This document shows positions 44,766 through 54,149 of a stretch of 64,000 nt of DNA, in pieces (within the stretch, counting starts at the first letter, position 1; each line of letters begins with the position of its first letter). A model generated the notes under the pieces. That model did no database searches. It was given only the letters and a program-made list of their open reading frames with translations, and was not told the origin of the DNA. The translations under genes and the position numbers were made by a program. The DNA is from Halostagnicola sp. A56 (GTDB taxonomy: Archaea > Halobacteriota > Halobacteria > Halobacteriales > Natrialbaceae): the NCBI RefSeq assembly GCF_000691505.1, contig NZ_JMIP02000019.1, positions 124,001-188,000 on the forward strand. The letters are read 5' to 3'.

Positions 44766-45419
44766 ATGACATCGAATTCGACTGCGACTGACACGACCCA
44801 GACGAGAACCAATTGGCAGGTCGACTACGACGTCGAGCCGATCGAAATCCGCGACCCCGTCGCGGAGGCCCTCGACGTCCTCGAACCGGGCGAGCCGTTC
44901 GTCATCGCTTATAGAGACGCGGTGAAAGAGGCAGGACACTCCTGTCCGACTGCCTCGGGCGCCTACCGGATCGTCCAGCTCGGGCTCGACGCCCTGTATC
45001 CCGACGACTATCCAGTCCGGAGCGAAATCGAGGTCCAGACGGCCGGCCCGCAGGAGGATGCTGCGTACGGCGTGATGAGCCGTATCATCTCGTACGTGAC
45101 TGGCGCGACCGGCGATGACGGATTCAGCGGGCTCGCCGGCGGCTATGGCGGCCGCCGCGACCTCCTGTGCTTCGACGGGTTCGACCCGGACACGGCGGAC
45201 CCGACGTTCCGGTTCCGGCGAACCGACACGGACGAGACCGTCGAAGTGGCCTACCACGTCAGCGACGTTCCTAGCGGTGGACCCGCAATCGGGAACCTCC
45301 AGAGGATTCTCGACGGATCGGCAAGCGACCAGCAACGGGAGGCCTTCGCTGACGCTTGGCACCGCCGCGTGCAGGCTGTTCTCAGAGACGCCACCCTATT
45401 CTCCGTCGAAGGGGTATGA
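44766..45419 (+). CDS. FmdE-like metal-binding protein
   Basis: 217 residues. The feature is KEAGHSCPTASGAYRIVQLG, like the GHxCP motif of FmdE (formylmethanofuran dehydrogenase subunit E) family proteins. The Cys and His could bind a metal. The C-terminal zinc-ribbon part of some FmdE proteins is absent. It starts 29 bases after the P1B ATPase and is probably in its operon, so a role with the same metal is likely. There is no methanogenesis pathway in such organisms. Confidence 0.7.
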   Translation: MTSNSTATDTTQTRTNWQVDYDVEPIEIRDPVAEALDVLEPGEPFVIAYRDAVKEAGHSCPTASGAYRIVQLGLDALYPDDYPVRSEIEVQTAGPQEDAAYGVMSRIISYVTGATGDDGFSGLAGGYGGRRDLLCFDGFDPDTADPTFRFRRTDTDETVEVAYHVSDVPSGGPAIGNLQRILDGSASDQQREAFADAWHRRVQAVLRDATLFSVEGV

Positions 45420-45573
45420 ACGCGGCGGTGTACCCCTCACACTCGTAATGAGAGTTACCGCGATATACTGTTGGGCTCCTTGGGTACCTTGGTAGCGCCA
45501 TCACCTAACTCGCCGACATCGATATGAGAGTACCCCACGCAAACCATCCCCTCAGAGTTGTCCAAGTATCGAG

Positions 45574-46113
45574 CTACAACCGCCAACCCAAATACTCAAA
45601 CAAGAATCTCGCCCATCCCGCGTCAACTGCCATATGGAGCAAGGTAATAACGGCGAACGACGAGTTCTCGGTCAGGGCGCGAAACCGTTGTTCGGACAGT
45701 TCGAGCTCGTGTTCACGTGCTTCGAAACCGGTCGCATAGTAGCCGAGCAGGATTCCTGCAGCCATAAAGAGACCGACGTCATTAAGAACGAGAACAGTCG
45801 GCTCGCCGGCGGGTACTTGTTCGAGTGAGATGATGAATAGTACCCAGACGGTGACGGCCACGCCGACGAGTGCGCCACCAAGAATCCACATAGCCAGCTG
45901 AATGATACGGTCGGTTGGATGTGTTCGTGCCAGCCAAGTTCCGCCAATGATGAGGCTAACTCCGACAATAAACGGAAGTGATACTTCGATAAAATCCACG
46001 ACAAGGTTGTTGGTATCATTCTCGTAGAGATATCGGAGCACTCGCTCGGCGTTGCTCGGCTCCTCGAGTTCCGCGGAGGTGTGCTCTTCGAAATCCTCGA
46101 TATCGATCGACAT
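45574..46113 (-). pseudogene. Truncated membrane sensor (fragment of a PAS/histidine kinase)
   Basis: 180 residues from the ATG at 46113 (MSIDIEDFEEHTS). Three hydrophobic segments are followed by FEAREHELELSEQRFRALTENSSFAVIT, the linker and first strand of a PAS domain, given here as ELSEQRFRALTENSSFA. The similarity stops at about 45640, and a short unrelated tail (LLHMAVDAGWARF and on) leads to a stop. No PAS remainder or kinase is in any frame downstream. It seems to be the N-terminal remnant of a sensor kinase cut by a rearrangement. Confidence 0.65.
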
Positions 46114-46394
46114 ACGGGAACCAACGAGCCGGATCATCAAGAGTGTATCCGAAATATTATTGATATGGGCTGTACGCTTGTATTCTTGTATCCTTGTACT
46201 CTTGTATCTGACACATTCACCTTATTGGCAAGCGGAGACAGGCGGGCTGACGATGAACCAACACGGAGTGGATCGGATCTGCCTGCGACACCGAACCTGA
46301 GGGAGTAGACGGTATCGATTCAGGTGGTCCACCCGCTTCTCGGCGAGCGGACGAACCCAAACGCTTGAATCCTCCCGGTCACTTCCAGTTGATA

Positions 46395-47642
46395 ATGAGT
46401 GATTTCGCGGACTCGCCGGCCGTTCGCCGGCTCGTAGACTGGAATCTCGAGCGACTCGAGTCGCTCGCCGCCGAGTACGACACGCCGCTTTACGTGATGG
46501 ATCTCGATCGCGTGAAGGAGAACTACGGCCGGTTTTCGGCCGCGTTTCCCGATGCCCACGTGATGTACGCGGCGAAAGCGCACACTGGAAAGGCGGTCCT
46601 CGAGGCAGTGCTCGAGGTCGGCGGGACGATCGAATGTGCGGCCTGGGGCGAACTGCAACGCTCGATCGACGCCGGTGCGGACCCGAACGAACTGCAGTAC
46701 ACCGCCGTCAACCCACCGGACCACGACCTCGACTACGCGACCGACCTCGCCGTGGATAATCCGGGGCTGACGATCACCATCGGCGCGGTCGACACGCTCG
46801 AGCGCCTCGCAGATCGGGGTTACGACGGTCGCATCGCCATTCGGATCAACCCCGGCATCGGAACGGGCCACCACGAGAAGGTCGCGACCGGCGCGGACGC
46901 GAAGTTCGGCATCCCCTACGAACGCGTCCCAGAGGTCGCCGACCGCGTACGCGAGGCGTTCGACCTCGTCGGCCTCCACGCCCACGCCGGCAGCGGCGTT
47001 CTGACCGCCGGGCTCGAGGACCACTGTCGCGCCATTTCTCGCATCGGCGAGATGGCCCGCCGGGTCGGCGACGAGGACCTCGAGTTCGTCGACGTCGGCG
47101 GCGGCTACGGCGTTCCCTACCGTGAAGACGACGAGCCACTGGACCTCGTGAAGACCTCGAATATGGTCCGCGAGGCGGTTGGCGACCTCGACGCCCAACT
47201 CAAGCTCGAGCCGGGTCGCTACGTTGTCGCCGACGCGGGGCTAATCCTCTCGGAAGTGAACACGATCAAGGACGCGCCGGACACGACCGTGGTCGGCATC
47301 GACGCCAGCCTCGCGACGCTCATTCGGCCCGCGATGTTCGGCTCGTATCATCCCATGCGCAACGTCAGCGCGCCCGAGCGCGAGCCCCACGAGGTCACCG
47401 TCGGCGGGCCGGTCTGTACCAGCGCAGATGTCTTCGCTCACGATCGGCCGATCGCCCGGCCGGAGCGCGGTGACGTCGTCGCGATCGGTAACGCGGGATC
47501 GTACGGCTACGAACTCGCCAGTCAGTTCCACTCCCAGCCCCGACCAGCGGAAGTGGCGCTCGAGGACGGAAAGGATCGGGTCGTTCGCCGGCGCGAAACG
47601 CTCGAGGACGTAACGCGCGTCGAGCGCGAATCGGGGCAGTAG
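46395..47642 (+). CDS. lysA: Diaminopimelate decarboxylase
   Basis: 415 residues from the ATG at 46395 (MSDFADSPAV). The fold-III PLP enzyme has the Schiff-base Lys in MYAAKAHTGKAV, the phosphate-binding GGGYGVPY, EPGRYVVADAG, and the active-site Cys in VCTSADVF. It makes lysine from meso-diaminopimelate. Its stop is immediately followed by the ATG of dapE, so the two are coupled. A second start upstream at 46365 is unlikely. Confidence 0.95.
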   Translation: MSDFADSPAVRRLVDWNLERLESLAAEYDTPLYVMDLDRVKENYGRFSAAFPDAHVMYAAKAHTGKAVLEAVLEVGGTIECAAWGELQRSIDAGADPNELQYTAVNPPDHDLDYATDLAVDNPGLTITIGAVDTLERLADRGYDGRIAIRINPGIGTGHHEKVATGADAKFGIPYERVPEVADRVREAFDLVGLHAHAGSGVLTAGLEDHCRAISRIGEMARRVGDEDLEFVDVGGGYGVPYREDDEPLDLVKTSNMVREAVGDLDAQLKLEPGRYVVADAGLILSEVNTIKDAPDTTVVGIDASLATLIRPAMFGSYHPMRNVSAPEREPHEVTVGGPVCTSADVFAHDRPIARPERGDVVAIGNAGSYGYELASQFHSQPRPAEVALEDGKDRVVRRRETLEDVTRVERESGQ

Positions 47643-48755
47643 ATGGGCTTCGATATCGCGCAGTTCCACGCCGACGCGGTCCGGACGCCCTCCCACGAGG
47701 ACGTTTCGGAGATGCGGGACCTGCTCCGTGAGACGCTTCGCGACGCCGGGCTCGAGCCGACGGTGGACGACTACGGGAACGTCCTCGCCAGCCGAGGCGC
47801 CGGCGGACAGGGATCGACCGACGGAACGGACGCCTCCGGCCCGCACATCGTCTTGAACACCCACATCGACACCGTCGCTCCGCACGTTCCCTACGAGCGA
47901 GACGGCGATATCGTCCGCGGGCGCGGGGCCTGTGACGCGAAGGGGCCGCTCGCCGCCCTGCTCGCCGCGTTCCTCCGGGTCGAACCGACCGACGGGACGC
48001 TCACGCTCGCGATTACTACCGACGAGGAGACGCTGATGACCGGCGGGGCGGGACTTCAGGAGACGCTGGTCCCGTCTGCCGACGGCTTCATCGTCGGCGA
48101 ACCGACGGACCTCGACGTGTGTACCGCCGCCCGCGGCCAGTGCGAAGGGACGATTACCCTCGAGGGCGAAAGCGGCCACGCGGCGAAGGTACCCGCTGAC
48201 CGAAACGCGGTATTCGGCCTCGAGACCGTTCTCGAGGCGCTTCGAAGCTACGACGACGAGGCCGGACCGGGCGCGGACGCCACGCTCGGGGAGCCGAAAC
48301 TGACGGCGACGATGCTCGAGGCCGGCGAGGCACCGAACCGCGTTCCGGACCGGTGCCGGCTCACGTTCGACCGGCGGAGCGTCCCGCCGGAGACGAGCGA
48401 GTCGTTCCGTACGGATCTCGAGGCGTTTCTCGACGACCGCGTTCCGGACACGCTCGAGGCCTCCGTCGATCTCATCCGGCCCGATACGCCGTTCCCGAAG
48501 GCGTTCGTCACGGACGAGGACGACGCGCTCGTTCGGAGTCTTCGAGCGGCGAGCGGCGGCGACGTCCGGCCGTTCGGCGCGGCGACCGAAGCCGGGTTCT
48601 TCGCCGCCGACGCGCCGACCGTCGTTTTCGGACCGGGTGTCCTCGAGGACGAGGACGGCGGCGTCGCCCACGCTGAACGCGAGTACGTTCGCCTATCCGA
48701 CATCGAGCGAGCGACGGCAGCGGTCCGCGAGACGCTCGAGGAACTCGTCGGCTGA
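47643..48755 (+). CDS. dapE: M20 family peptidase, DapE/ArgE type
   Basis: 370 residues. The metal-binding motif is in LNTHIDTVAPH (His and Asp), then GRGACDAKGPLAALLA and the catalytic Glu pair in TTDEETLMTGG. The dimerisation domain lies in residues about 175-290. Beside lysA it is most likely succinyl-diaminopimelate desuccinylase of the DAP pathway to lysine; the sequence alone would also allow an ArgE or LysK function. It starts directly after the lysA stop codon. Confidence 0.85.
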   Translation: MGFDIAQFHADAVRTPSHEDVSEMRDLLRETLRDAGLEPTVDDYGNVLASRGAGGQGSTDGTDASGPHIVLNTHIDTVAPHVPYERDGDIVRGRGACDAKGPLAALLAAFLRVEPTDGTLTLAITTDEETLMTGGAGLQETLVPSADGFIVGEPTDLDVCTAARGQCEGTITLEGESGHAAKVPADRNAVFGLETVLEALRSYDDEAGPGADATLGEPKLTATMLEAGEAPNRVPDRCRLTFDRRSVPPETSESFRTDLEAFLDDRVPDTLEASVDLIRPDTPFPKAFVTDEDDALVRSLRAASGGDVRPFGAATEAGFFAADAPTVVFGPGVLEDEDGGVAHAEREYVRLSDIERATAAVRETLEELVG

Positions 48756-48853
48756 TCGGCAGCGAGACCGCTCGAAGAAGTCATCGAACGGCTTCGCAGC
48801 ACATTCTGTAACGGCCCGTAACTCTATTACTCCCACGCGAGTACTCGACTCGT

Positions 48854-49081
48854 ATGGGACGGTACGGAAAACTCGATTATCCCCATCTGACGAAAGCCGG
48901 GTTCCTTCTCGGCCTTGGATTGCTCATTATTGGCGTCGGCGGCGAGTTCGTCGGGCAGACGTACTTCGGCGGTCTCCCCGCCTGGGAGGATACGCTGTTG
49001 TATGCCCTCTCGATCGTCGGCCTCCTTGTCGGCTTCTTCTCGCCGTTCGTGTTCGGCATCTTCCTCCCGCTCACCGAATAG
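48854..49081 (+). CDS. Small two-span membrane protein, hypothetical
   Basis: 75 residues: MGRYGKLDYPHLTKAGF, then two hydrophobic segments (LLGLGLLIIGVGGEFVG and LLYALSIVGLLVGFFSPFVF) with a short loop. It looks like a genuine haloarchaeal small membrane protein with regular codon use. No function is known. Confidence 0.75.
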   Translation: MGRYGKLDYPHLTKAGFLLGLGLLIIGVGGEFVGQTYFGGLPAWEDTLLYALSIVGLLVGFFSPFVFGIFLPLTE

Positions 49082-49209
49082 GAAGACCCCTGGCCGTTTT
49101 CGATAGCTCGATCTTGAGTCGTATGAACACGTTTTCGCTGTTTCCTGTGACCGTGAGCGCGGTTTCCTTGGTTCCGCGACGCACACCCACGAAATGCCTT
49201 TACGGGCTG

Positions 49210-49223
49210 ACTGACTAGTCAGT
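49210..49223. promoter_or_regulatory. 14-bp perfect palindrome, likely operator of the MATE gene
   Basis: The sequence actgactagtcagt is its own reverse complement. It lies just after a TATA-like cctttacg (49195-49202) and about 140 bases before the MATE gene. TetR/AcrR-type repressors of drug-export genes commonly use palindromes built from TGACTnAGTCA-like halves, so this is probably such an operator. No regulator gene is adjacent in the window. Confidence 0.55.
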
Positions 49224-49364
49224 TACTATGTGGCAATTGAAACATCGAGGCTGGCCGAGGGAGTCGGATCGGCCGCTCGAACGGACTCCCCTCCCCGATC
49301 GTACCGACGCGTTCCCCCGCTCGAGAGCCCTGCCAGCGGATAGTCGCCGATCGTCGGGTGGAAG

Positions 49365-50833
49365 ATGAGCGCGGCCGGCGAAGATCGATCCGTCGATGTG
49401 ACTAACGGAGAGCTGTTGAAGCCGATCGTCTTTCTCGCGATTCCGCTCGTGTTGACACAGCTACTGCAGGTCGCGTACAACATCGCGGATACGTTCTGGG
49501 TGGGCCGGGTCGCTCCGACGCCGTCGCCGCGATCTCCTTTGCGTTTCCGATCATCTTCCTGGTCATCAGTATCGGCGGGGGCTTTACGGTCGCTGGCACC
49601 ATCCTAATCTCCCAGCACAAGGGTGCGGACAACGACGAGCGGGTCGATCACGTCGTCGGGCAGACGATGTCGTTCGTGCTTCTCGTCTCGCTGCTCGCCT
49701 CGATCGTCGGCTACGTTTTCGCACCGCAGTTGCTCACGCTCGTCGGTGCCGAGGCCGGGAGCGCAGTCCACGGAATGGCCGTCGACTACACGCGAGCCTG
49801 GTTCGTCGGGACGGTCACCGTCTTCGCGTTCTTCATGTTTCAGGCGCTGTTGCGCGGGTGGGGCGATACGCGAACGCCGCTTTACCTGATGACCGTCAGC
49901 GTCGTTCTCAACGTCGTCCTCGATCCGTTCCTCATCCTCGGGTTCGAAAGCAATCCGCTGTTCGGCGCGCTCGGGCTGGAAACGCTCGAGTCGTCGCTAT
50001 ACTCGCTGACCGGCTTCGCCGGCCTCGGCGTCGAAGGCGCGGCGATCGCGACGGTGTTTAGCCGGGCAGTCGGCGCTGTCGTCGGCGTCTGGCTGCTGTT
50101 CTCAGGTCAACTGGGTATCCGACCCTCTATCTAGCAGTTCCGCCTGCAACTCGAGACCGTGAGGAAGATCGTCCGCCTCGGAATCCCCGCGGGGATCGAA
50201 CAGAGCACTCGAGCACTCGGCCTGACGGTCCTGACGGCGCTGGTAGCCATCGCCGGTTCGGACGCCGTCGCGGCCTTCGGCGTCGGCAGTCGTGTGTACG
50301 CGGTATTTACCCTCCTCTCGCTCGGGATCGCGCAGGCGACCGAGGTCGTCGTCGGGCAGAATCTCGGTGCGGAGCAGTCAAACCGCGCCCGCAACGGCGT
50401 CCTATTGAACGCCGGGATCATCGGCGGGGCGTTCGCGGCGATGAGCGTCGTCGTCTACGCGTTCGCACCGGAGATCATCGGCGCCTTCTTGACCGGTGAG
50501 GAGTCGGCGACGGTGATCGACATGGGTGCCGAATTCCTCACGATCGTCGGTCCGACGTTTGCGTTCCTCGGGGTATTTCAGATCCTGATGGGGGCGTTCC
50601 GCGGCAGCGGAAGCACCCGGATCGCCATGGCGTTCTCGATCCTCTCGCTGTGGATCATCCAGGTCCCGGTCGCCTACGGGCTCATCCAGTGGGGTGGGTT
50701 CGGCGAGACCGGCGTCTGGTACGCGATGGCCATCTCGAACGTCGTGAGCGTCGTCGTCGCCGGCCTCTGGTTCTTCCGCGGGACCTGGACGAGCGGCGTC
50801 ATCGACGCGCCCGCGTCGCCGACCACAGACTGA
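49365..50833 (+). pseudogene. MATE family efflux transporter, broken by a frameshift and a stop
   Basis: The frame begins MSAAGEDRSVDVTNGELLKP and shows the first MATE span and NIADTFWVGR. At about 49512 one base is missing (GTCGC where GTCGGC is expected). The next frame continues DAVAAISFAFPIIF through six more spans to an in-frame TAG at 50132. The same frame then resumes with LQLETVRKIVRLGIPAGI and five or six spans to 50833. Together they give one MATE protein of about 489 residues. The family exports drugs or metabolites with H+ or Na+. Two separate lesions make it a likely true pseudogene. Confidence 0.85.
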
Positions 50834-50906
50834 TCTCGACTCCACGTTTCGAGGAACGTTTCTCGCCGCCGGACTCCGTTGACCGACGACTCGTCTCGAG
50901 TCGAGA

Positions 50907-52295
50907 TTATTGGGGAACGTCGTCGACCAGATCGTCTGCGACGCCGGTGTACCCCGCCGGTGTCAACGCGTGCAGTTCTTCACGAACGTCCTCCTCGACT
51001 TCGAGCTCGTCGAACAGTTCTCTGAAGTCCGCGATCGAAACGTCCTTGCCGCGGGTGACGGCCTTGACCCGTTCGTAGGCGTCCGCCTGTCCTTCGCGTC
51101 TGAGAATTGTCTGGACCGCCTCGCCGATGATCTCGGGGGTCGACTCGAGTTCCTCGCGCATGACCTGCTCGTTCGGGACGACCTTCGAGAGGCCCGCGGC
51201 GGTCTTCTTGTAACCGATGAGACAGTGTGCGAACGCCGCACCGATGTTCCGTTTGACGGTCGAGTCCGACAGGTCGCGCTGGAGTCTCGAGGTCGTCACG
51301 TACTCGGCGAGGAAGGAGAGATCCGAGTTGGCCTTCGAGAGGTTGCCCTCGCTGTTCTCGAAGTCGATCGGGTTGACCTTGTGGGGCATCGTCGAGGAGC
51401 CGGTTTCGCCTTCGACGGCCTCCTGGCCGAGGTAGCGATCGGAGACGTAGAGCCACATATCCCGGTCGAGGTCGAGCAACACGTCGTTGATGCCGCGGAA
51501 GGCGTCGAACAGCGCCGCGAGGTCGTCGCAGGGGTTGACCTGCGTCGTGAGCGGTTCGAACTCGAGACCGAGGTCGGTGACGAACGCCTCGGCGAATGCC
51601 TGCCAGTCGACGTTCGGGTACGCCGCGATGTGGGCGGCGTAGGTGCCGCTCGCACCGCCGAGTTTCCCCCGGAGTTCGTCGGTCGCGTCGCGAACGCGAG
51701 CTGTCGTTCGACCGAGACGGGCCGCGTAGACGGCCAGTTCCTTCCCGAAGGTGGTCGGGGTCGCGGGCTGGCCGTGGGTTCGCGCGAGCATCGGCAGGTC
51801 CCGATGTTCGCGGGCCATCTCCGCGAGCGTCTCCTGTAGCTCGTACAGTTCGCCCAGCAGCACGTCCTCGACGGCGTCCCGGACGAGCAACCGGTGGGCG
51901 AGGTTGTTCACGTCCTCGCTGGTGAGCCCGAAGTGGATCCACGCGGAAGCGTCGCTATCCGCGGGCAGGTTGTGACGGATGTAGTACTCGACGGCCTTTA
52001 CATCGTGGTTCGTGGCTTCGAACTCCTCGTAGCCCTCGGTCTCGAGGGTCTTGATCAACCTCGCGTCCTCCTCGGCGAAGTGGTTGTAGAGCCCCGAGAG
52101 CCGGGTTCGTTCGTCGGTGTCTAGCTCGAGCGGCGTCGCCTCGCAGTCGGCGAGCGCGATCAGGTACTCTACTTCGACGCGGACGCGGGCGCGCATGAGC
52201 GCAGCTTCGCTGGCGTAGGGCGACAGCGGCGCGGTGCGACCACCGTACCGGCCGTCGAGCGGCGAGACGGCGTACAGCGCGTGAGTGTCGGTCAT
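50907..52295 (-). CDS. purB: Adenylosuccinate lyase
   Basis: 462 residues from the ATG at 52295 (MTDTHALYAVSPLDGRYGG). The superfamily signature GSSTMPHKVNPIDFEN is present, with HFGLTSEDVNNLAHRL and an active-site His in LARTHGQPATPT. It acts twice in purine synthesis: cleaving SAICAR, and adenylosuccinate to AMP. The frame stays open upstream but the family start is clear. It is divergent from the purN-purH fusion, so two purine genes share an intergenic region. Confidence 0.96.
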   Translation of the reverse strand: MTDTHALYAVSPLDGRYGGRTAPLSPYASEAALMRARVRVEVEYLIALADCEATPLELDTDERTRLSGLYNHFAEEDARLIKTLETEGYEEFEATNHDVKAVEYYIRHNLPADSDASAWIHFGLTSEDVNNLAHRLLVRDAVEDVLLGELYELQETLAEMAREHRDLPMLARTHGQPATPTTFGKELAVYAARLGRTTARVRDATDELRGKLGGASGTYAAHIAAYPNVDWQAFAEAFVTDLGLEFEPLTTQVNPCDDLAALFDAFRGINDVLLDLDRDMWLYVSDRYLGQEAVEGETGSSTMPHKVNPIDFENSEGNLSKANSDLSFLAEYVTTSRLQRDLSDSTVKRNIGAAFAHCLIGYKKTAAGLSKVVPNEQVMREELESTPEIIGEAVQTILRREGQADAYERVKAVTRGKDVSIADFRELFDELEVEEDVREELHALTPAGYTGVADDLVDDVPQ

Positions 52296-52463
52296 GCTCG
52301 AGCATCCTCCAGCGCGGTCCAAAAGCGTATCGAAACGTGGGGCCACGAGCGTGCATACTGTCCGGGATACATCGGTTCGTGGCGAGTATCTATACCCACA
52401 TTCATGCATATTATGCCGTTCGAGACCGCAATCACTTTCCCGTTTGCGAGCGCGGGTTCGAGT

Positions 52464-54149
52464 ATGATTCGAATCGCCGGGATGGCCGGAAACCGCGGGC
52501 GCAACCTGCTCAACATCGCCGACCGCGCGCCGGGCGGCGCGGAACTGTCCGTCGTCCTCACCACGAGCGAGGACGCTCCAGTACGCGAGGGCGCTGCCGA
52601 GCGCGACGTTCCGACCGAGGTCGTCCCGCTCGAGGACGAGATGAGCCGAACCGACCACGAGGAGGCCGTCCTCGAGGCGCTTGCCGACTACGAGTTCGAC
52701 CTGGTCTGTCTCGACGGCTACATGCGCATTCTCACCGATACGTTCCTCGAAGCGGCGCCGACCACGCTTAACGTCCACCCCTCGCTGCTGCCGTCGTTCC
52801 CCGGCATGGACGCCTGGGGCGACGCGCTCGAGGCCGGCGTCTCGACGACAGGCTGTACCGTCCACGTCGTCACCGACGCGACAGACGACGAGGGAACCGT
52901 CGTCGAAAGCGAGGTCGACGCCGGCCCGATCGTGACCCAGGAGCCGATCCCGGTCTACGAGGGTGACGACGAGGATTCGCTCGCCGACCGGGTGCTCTAC
53001 GAGGGCGAGTTCCGGGCGTACCCGCGGGCGGTGAAGTGGTTCGCCGAGGACGCGGTCACGGTCGACGAAGACAGCGGGACGGTTTCGGTCGCGGACGACG
53101 TTGCGACCACCGCCGAGGGCGACCACGACGGCCTGCCGGGTCGCCGCCTCGTCTCGAACGATCGACTCGAGACGCTTCGGTACGGGGAGAACCCCCATCA
53201 GGACGCCGCGGTCTACACCGACTACACCTGCGAGGAAGCCTCGGTCGTCCACGCCGAGCAGTTGAACGAGGGGGCCAAAGCGCTCTCGTACAACAACTAT
53301 AACGACGCCGACGGCGCGCTCAATCTAATCAAGGAGTTCGACGAGCCGGCAGCCGCGGTGATAAAACACACGAACCCGGCGGGCTGTGCGACCGCGGATT
53401 CGCTCGCCGAGGCCTACGAGAAGGCGCTGTCGACGGACCCGATGAGCGCGTTCGGCGGCATCGTCGCGCTCAACCGCGAGTGCGATGCAGAAACCGCCGA
53501 GCAGGTCATCGACTCGTTCAAGGAGGTCGTCGTCGCGCCGGGCTACAGCGAGGACGCCCTCGAGATTCTCTTCGAGAAGGACAACCTGCGAGTGCTCGAC
53601 GTGGGTCGCGAGGCGCACAGCGCCTCGGAACGAACGAGCGGCGGTGAGCCGCGAGCACTCGGCGAGCGAACCGAACGCTTCACCGAAAAACCGCTCGTCG
53701 GCGGTCGGCTCGTCCAGGAACGCGACACGCAGTCGATCTCGGTCGACGACCTCGAGGTCGTCACCGAGCGCGAGCCGACCGACGAAGAGCTCGAGTCGAT
53801 GGTCTTCGGCTGGCAGACGCTCAAACACGTCAAGTCGAACGGCATCCTGTTCACCAAGGGAACCGAGACGGTCGGCGTCGGCATGGGACAGGTCTCGCGC
53901 GTCGACGCGGTGCGACTCGCGGCGATGAAAGCCGACGAGCACGCGGAGGGCAAGGACGCCGAGGGTGCCGTGATGGCTTCTGACGCCTTCTTCCCGTTCC
54001 CGGACGGCATCGAAGAAGCCGCGTCGGCCGGCATCGAAGCCGTCGTCCAGCCCGGCGGCTCGGTCAACGACGAGGACGTGATCGCGGCCGCGGACGAACA
54101 CGACATCGCGATGGCGTTTACGGGGAAGCGGAGTTTTCGACACGACTGA
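52464..54149 (+). CDS. purH: Fusion of GAR transformylase-like and AICAR transformylase domains
   Basis: 561 residues from the ATG at 52464 (MIRIAGMAGNRGRN). Residues 1-190 form a PurN-like formyltransferase domain with TLNVHPSLLPSFPGMDAWG. The rest is the AICAR transformylase half of PurH, with RLETLRYGENPHQDAA and VIKHTNPAGCAT. The IMP cyclohydrolase domain of bacterial PurH is absent; archaea use PurO for that step. Such fusions are usual in haloarchaea. The last four codons and the stop are part of a 72-bp tandem duplication. Confidence 0.88.
   Translation: MIRIAGMAGNRGRNLLNIADRAPGGAELSVVLTTSEDAPVREGAAERDVPTEVVPLEDEMSRTDHEEAVLEALADYEFDLVCLDGYMRILTDTFLEAAPTTLNVHPSLLPSFPGMDAWGDALEAGVSTTGCTVHVVTDATDDEGTVVESEVDAGPIVTQEPIPVYEGDDEDSLADRVLYEGEFRAYPRAVKWFAEDAVTVDEDSGTVSVADDVATTAEGDHDGLPGRRLVSNDRLETLRYGENPHQDAAVYTDYTCEEASVVHAEQLNEGAKALSYNNYNDADGALNLIKEFDEPAAAVIKHTNPAGCATADSLAEAYEKALSTDPMSAFGGIVALNRECDAETAEQVIDSFKEVVVAPGYSEDALEILFEKDNLRVLDVGREAHSASERTSGGEPRALGERTERFTEKPLVGGRLVQERDTQSISVDDLEVVTEREPTDEELESMVFGWQTLKHVKSNGILFTKGTETVGVGMGQVSRVDAVRLAAMKADEHAEGKDAEGAVMASDAFFPFPDGIEEAASAGIEAVVQPGGSVNDEDVIAAADEHDIAMAFTGKRSFRHD

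Noticed and set aside
45420-45640. Possible insertion-sequence remnant next to the truncated sensor
   Set aside because: No transposase motif, terminal inverted repeat or target duplication could be recognised, so only the truncation is reported.
50132-50134. TAG inside the MATE gene as a possible pyrrolysine codon
   Set aside because: Haloarchaea generally lack the pyrrolysine system, MATE proteins have no such residue, and the gene already carries a frameshift.
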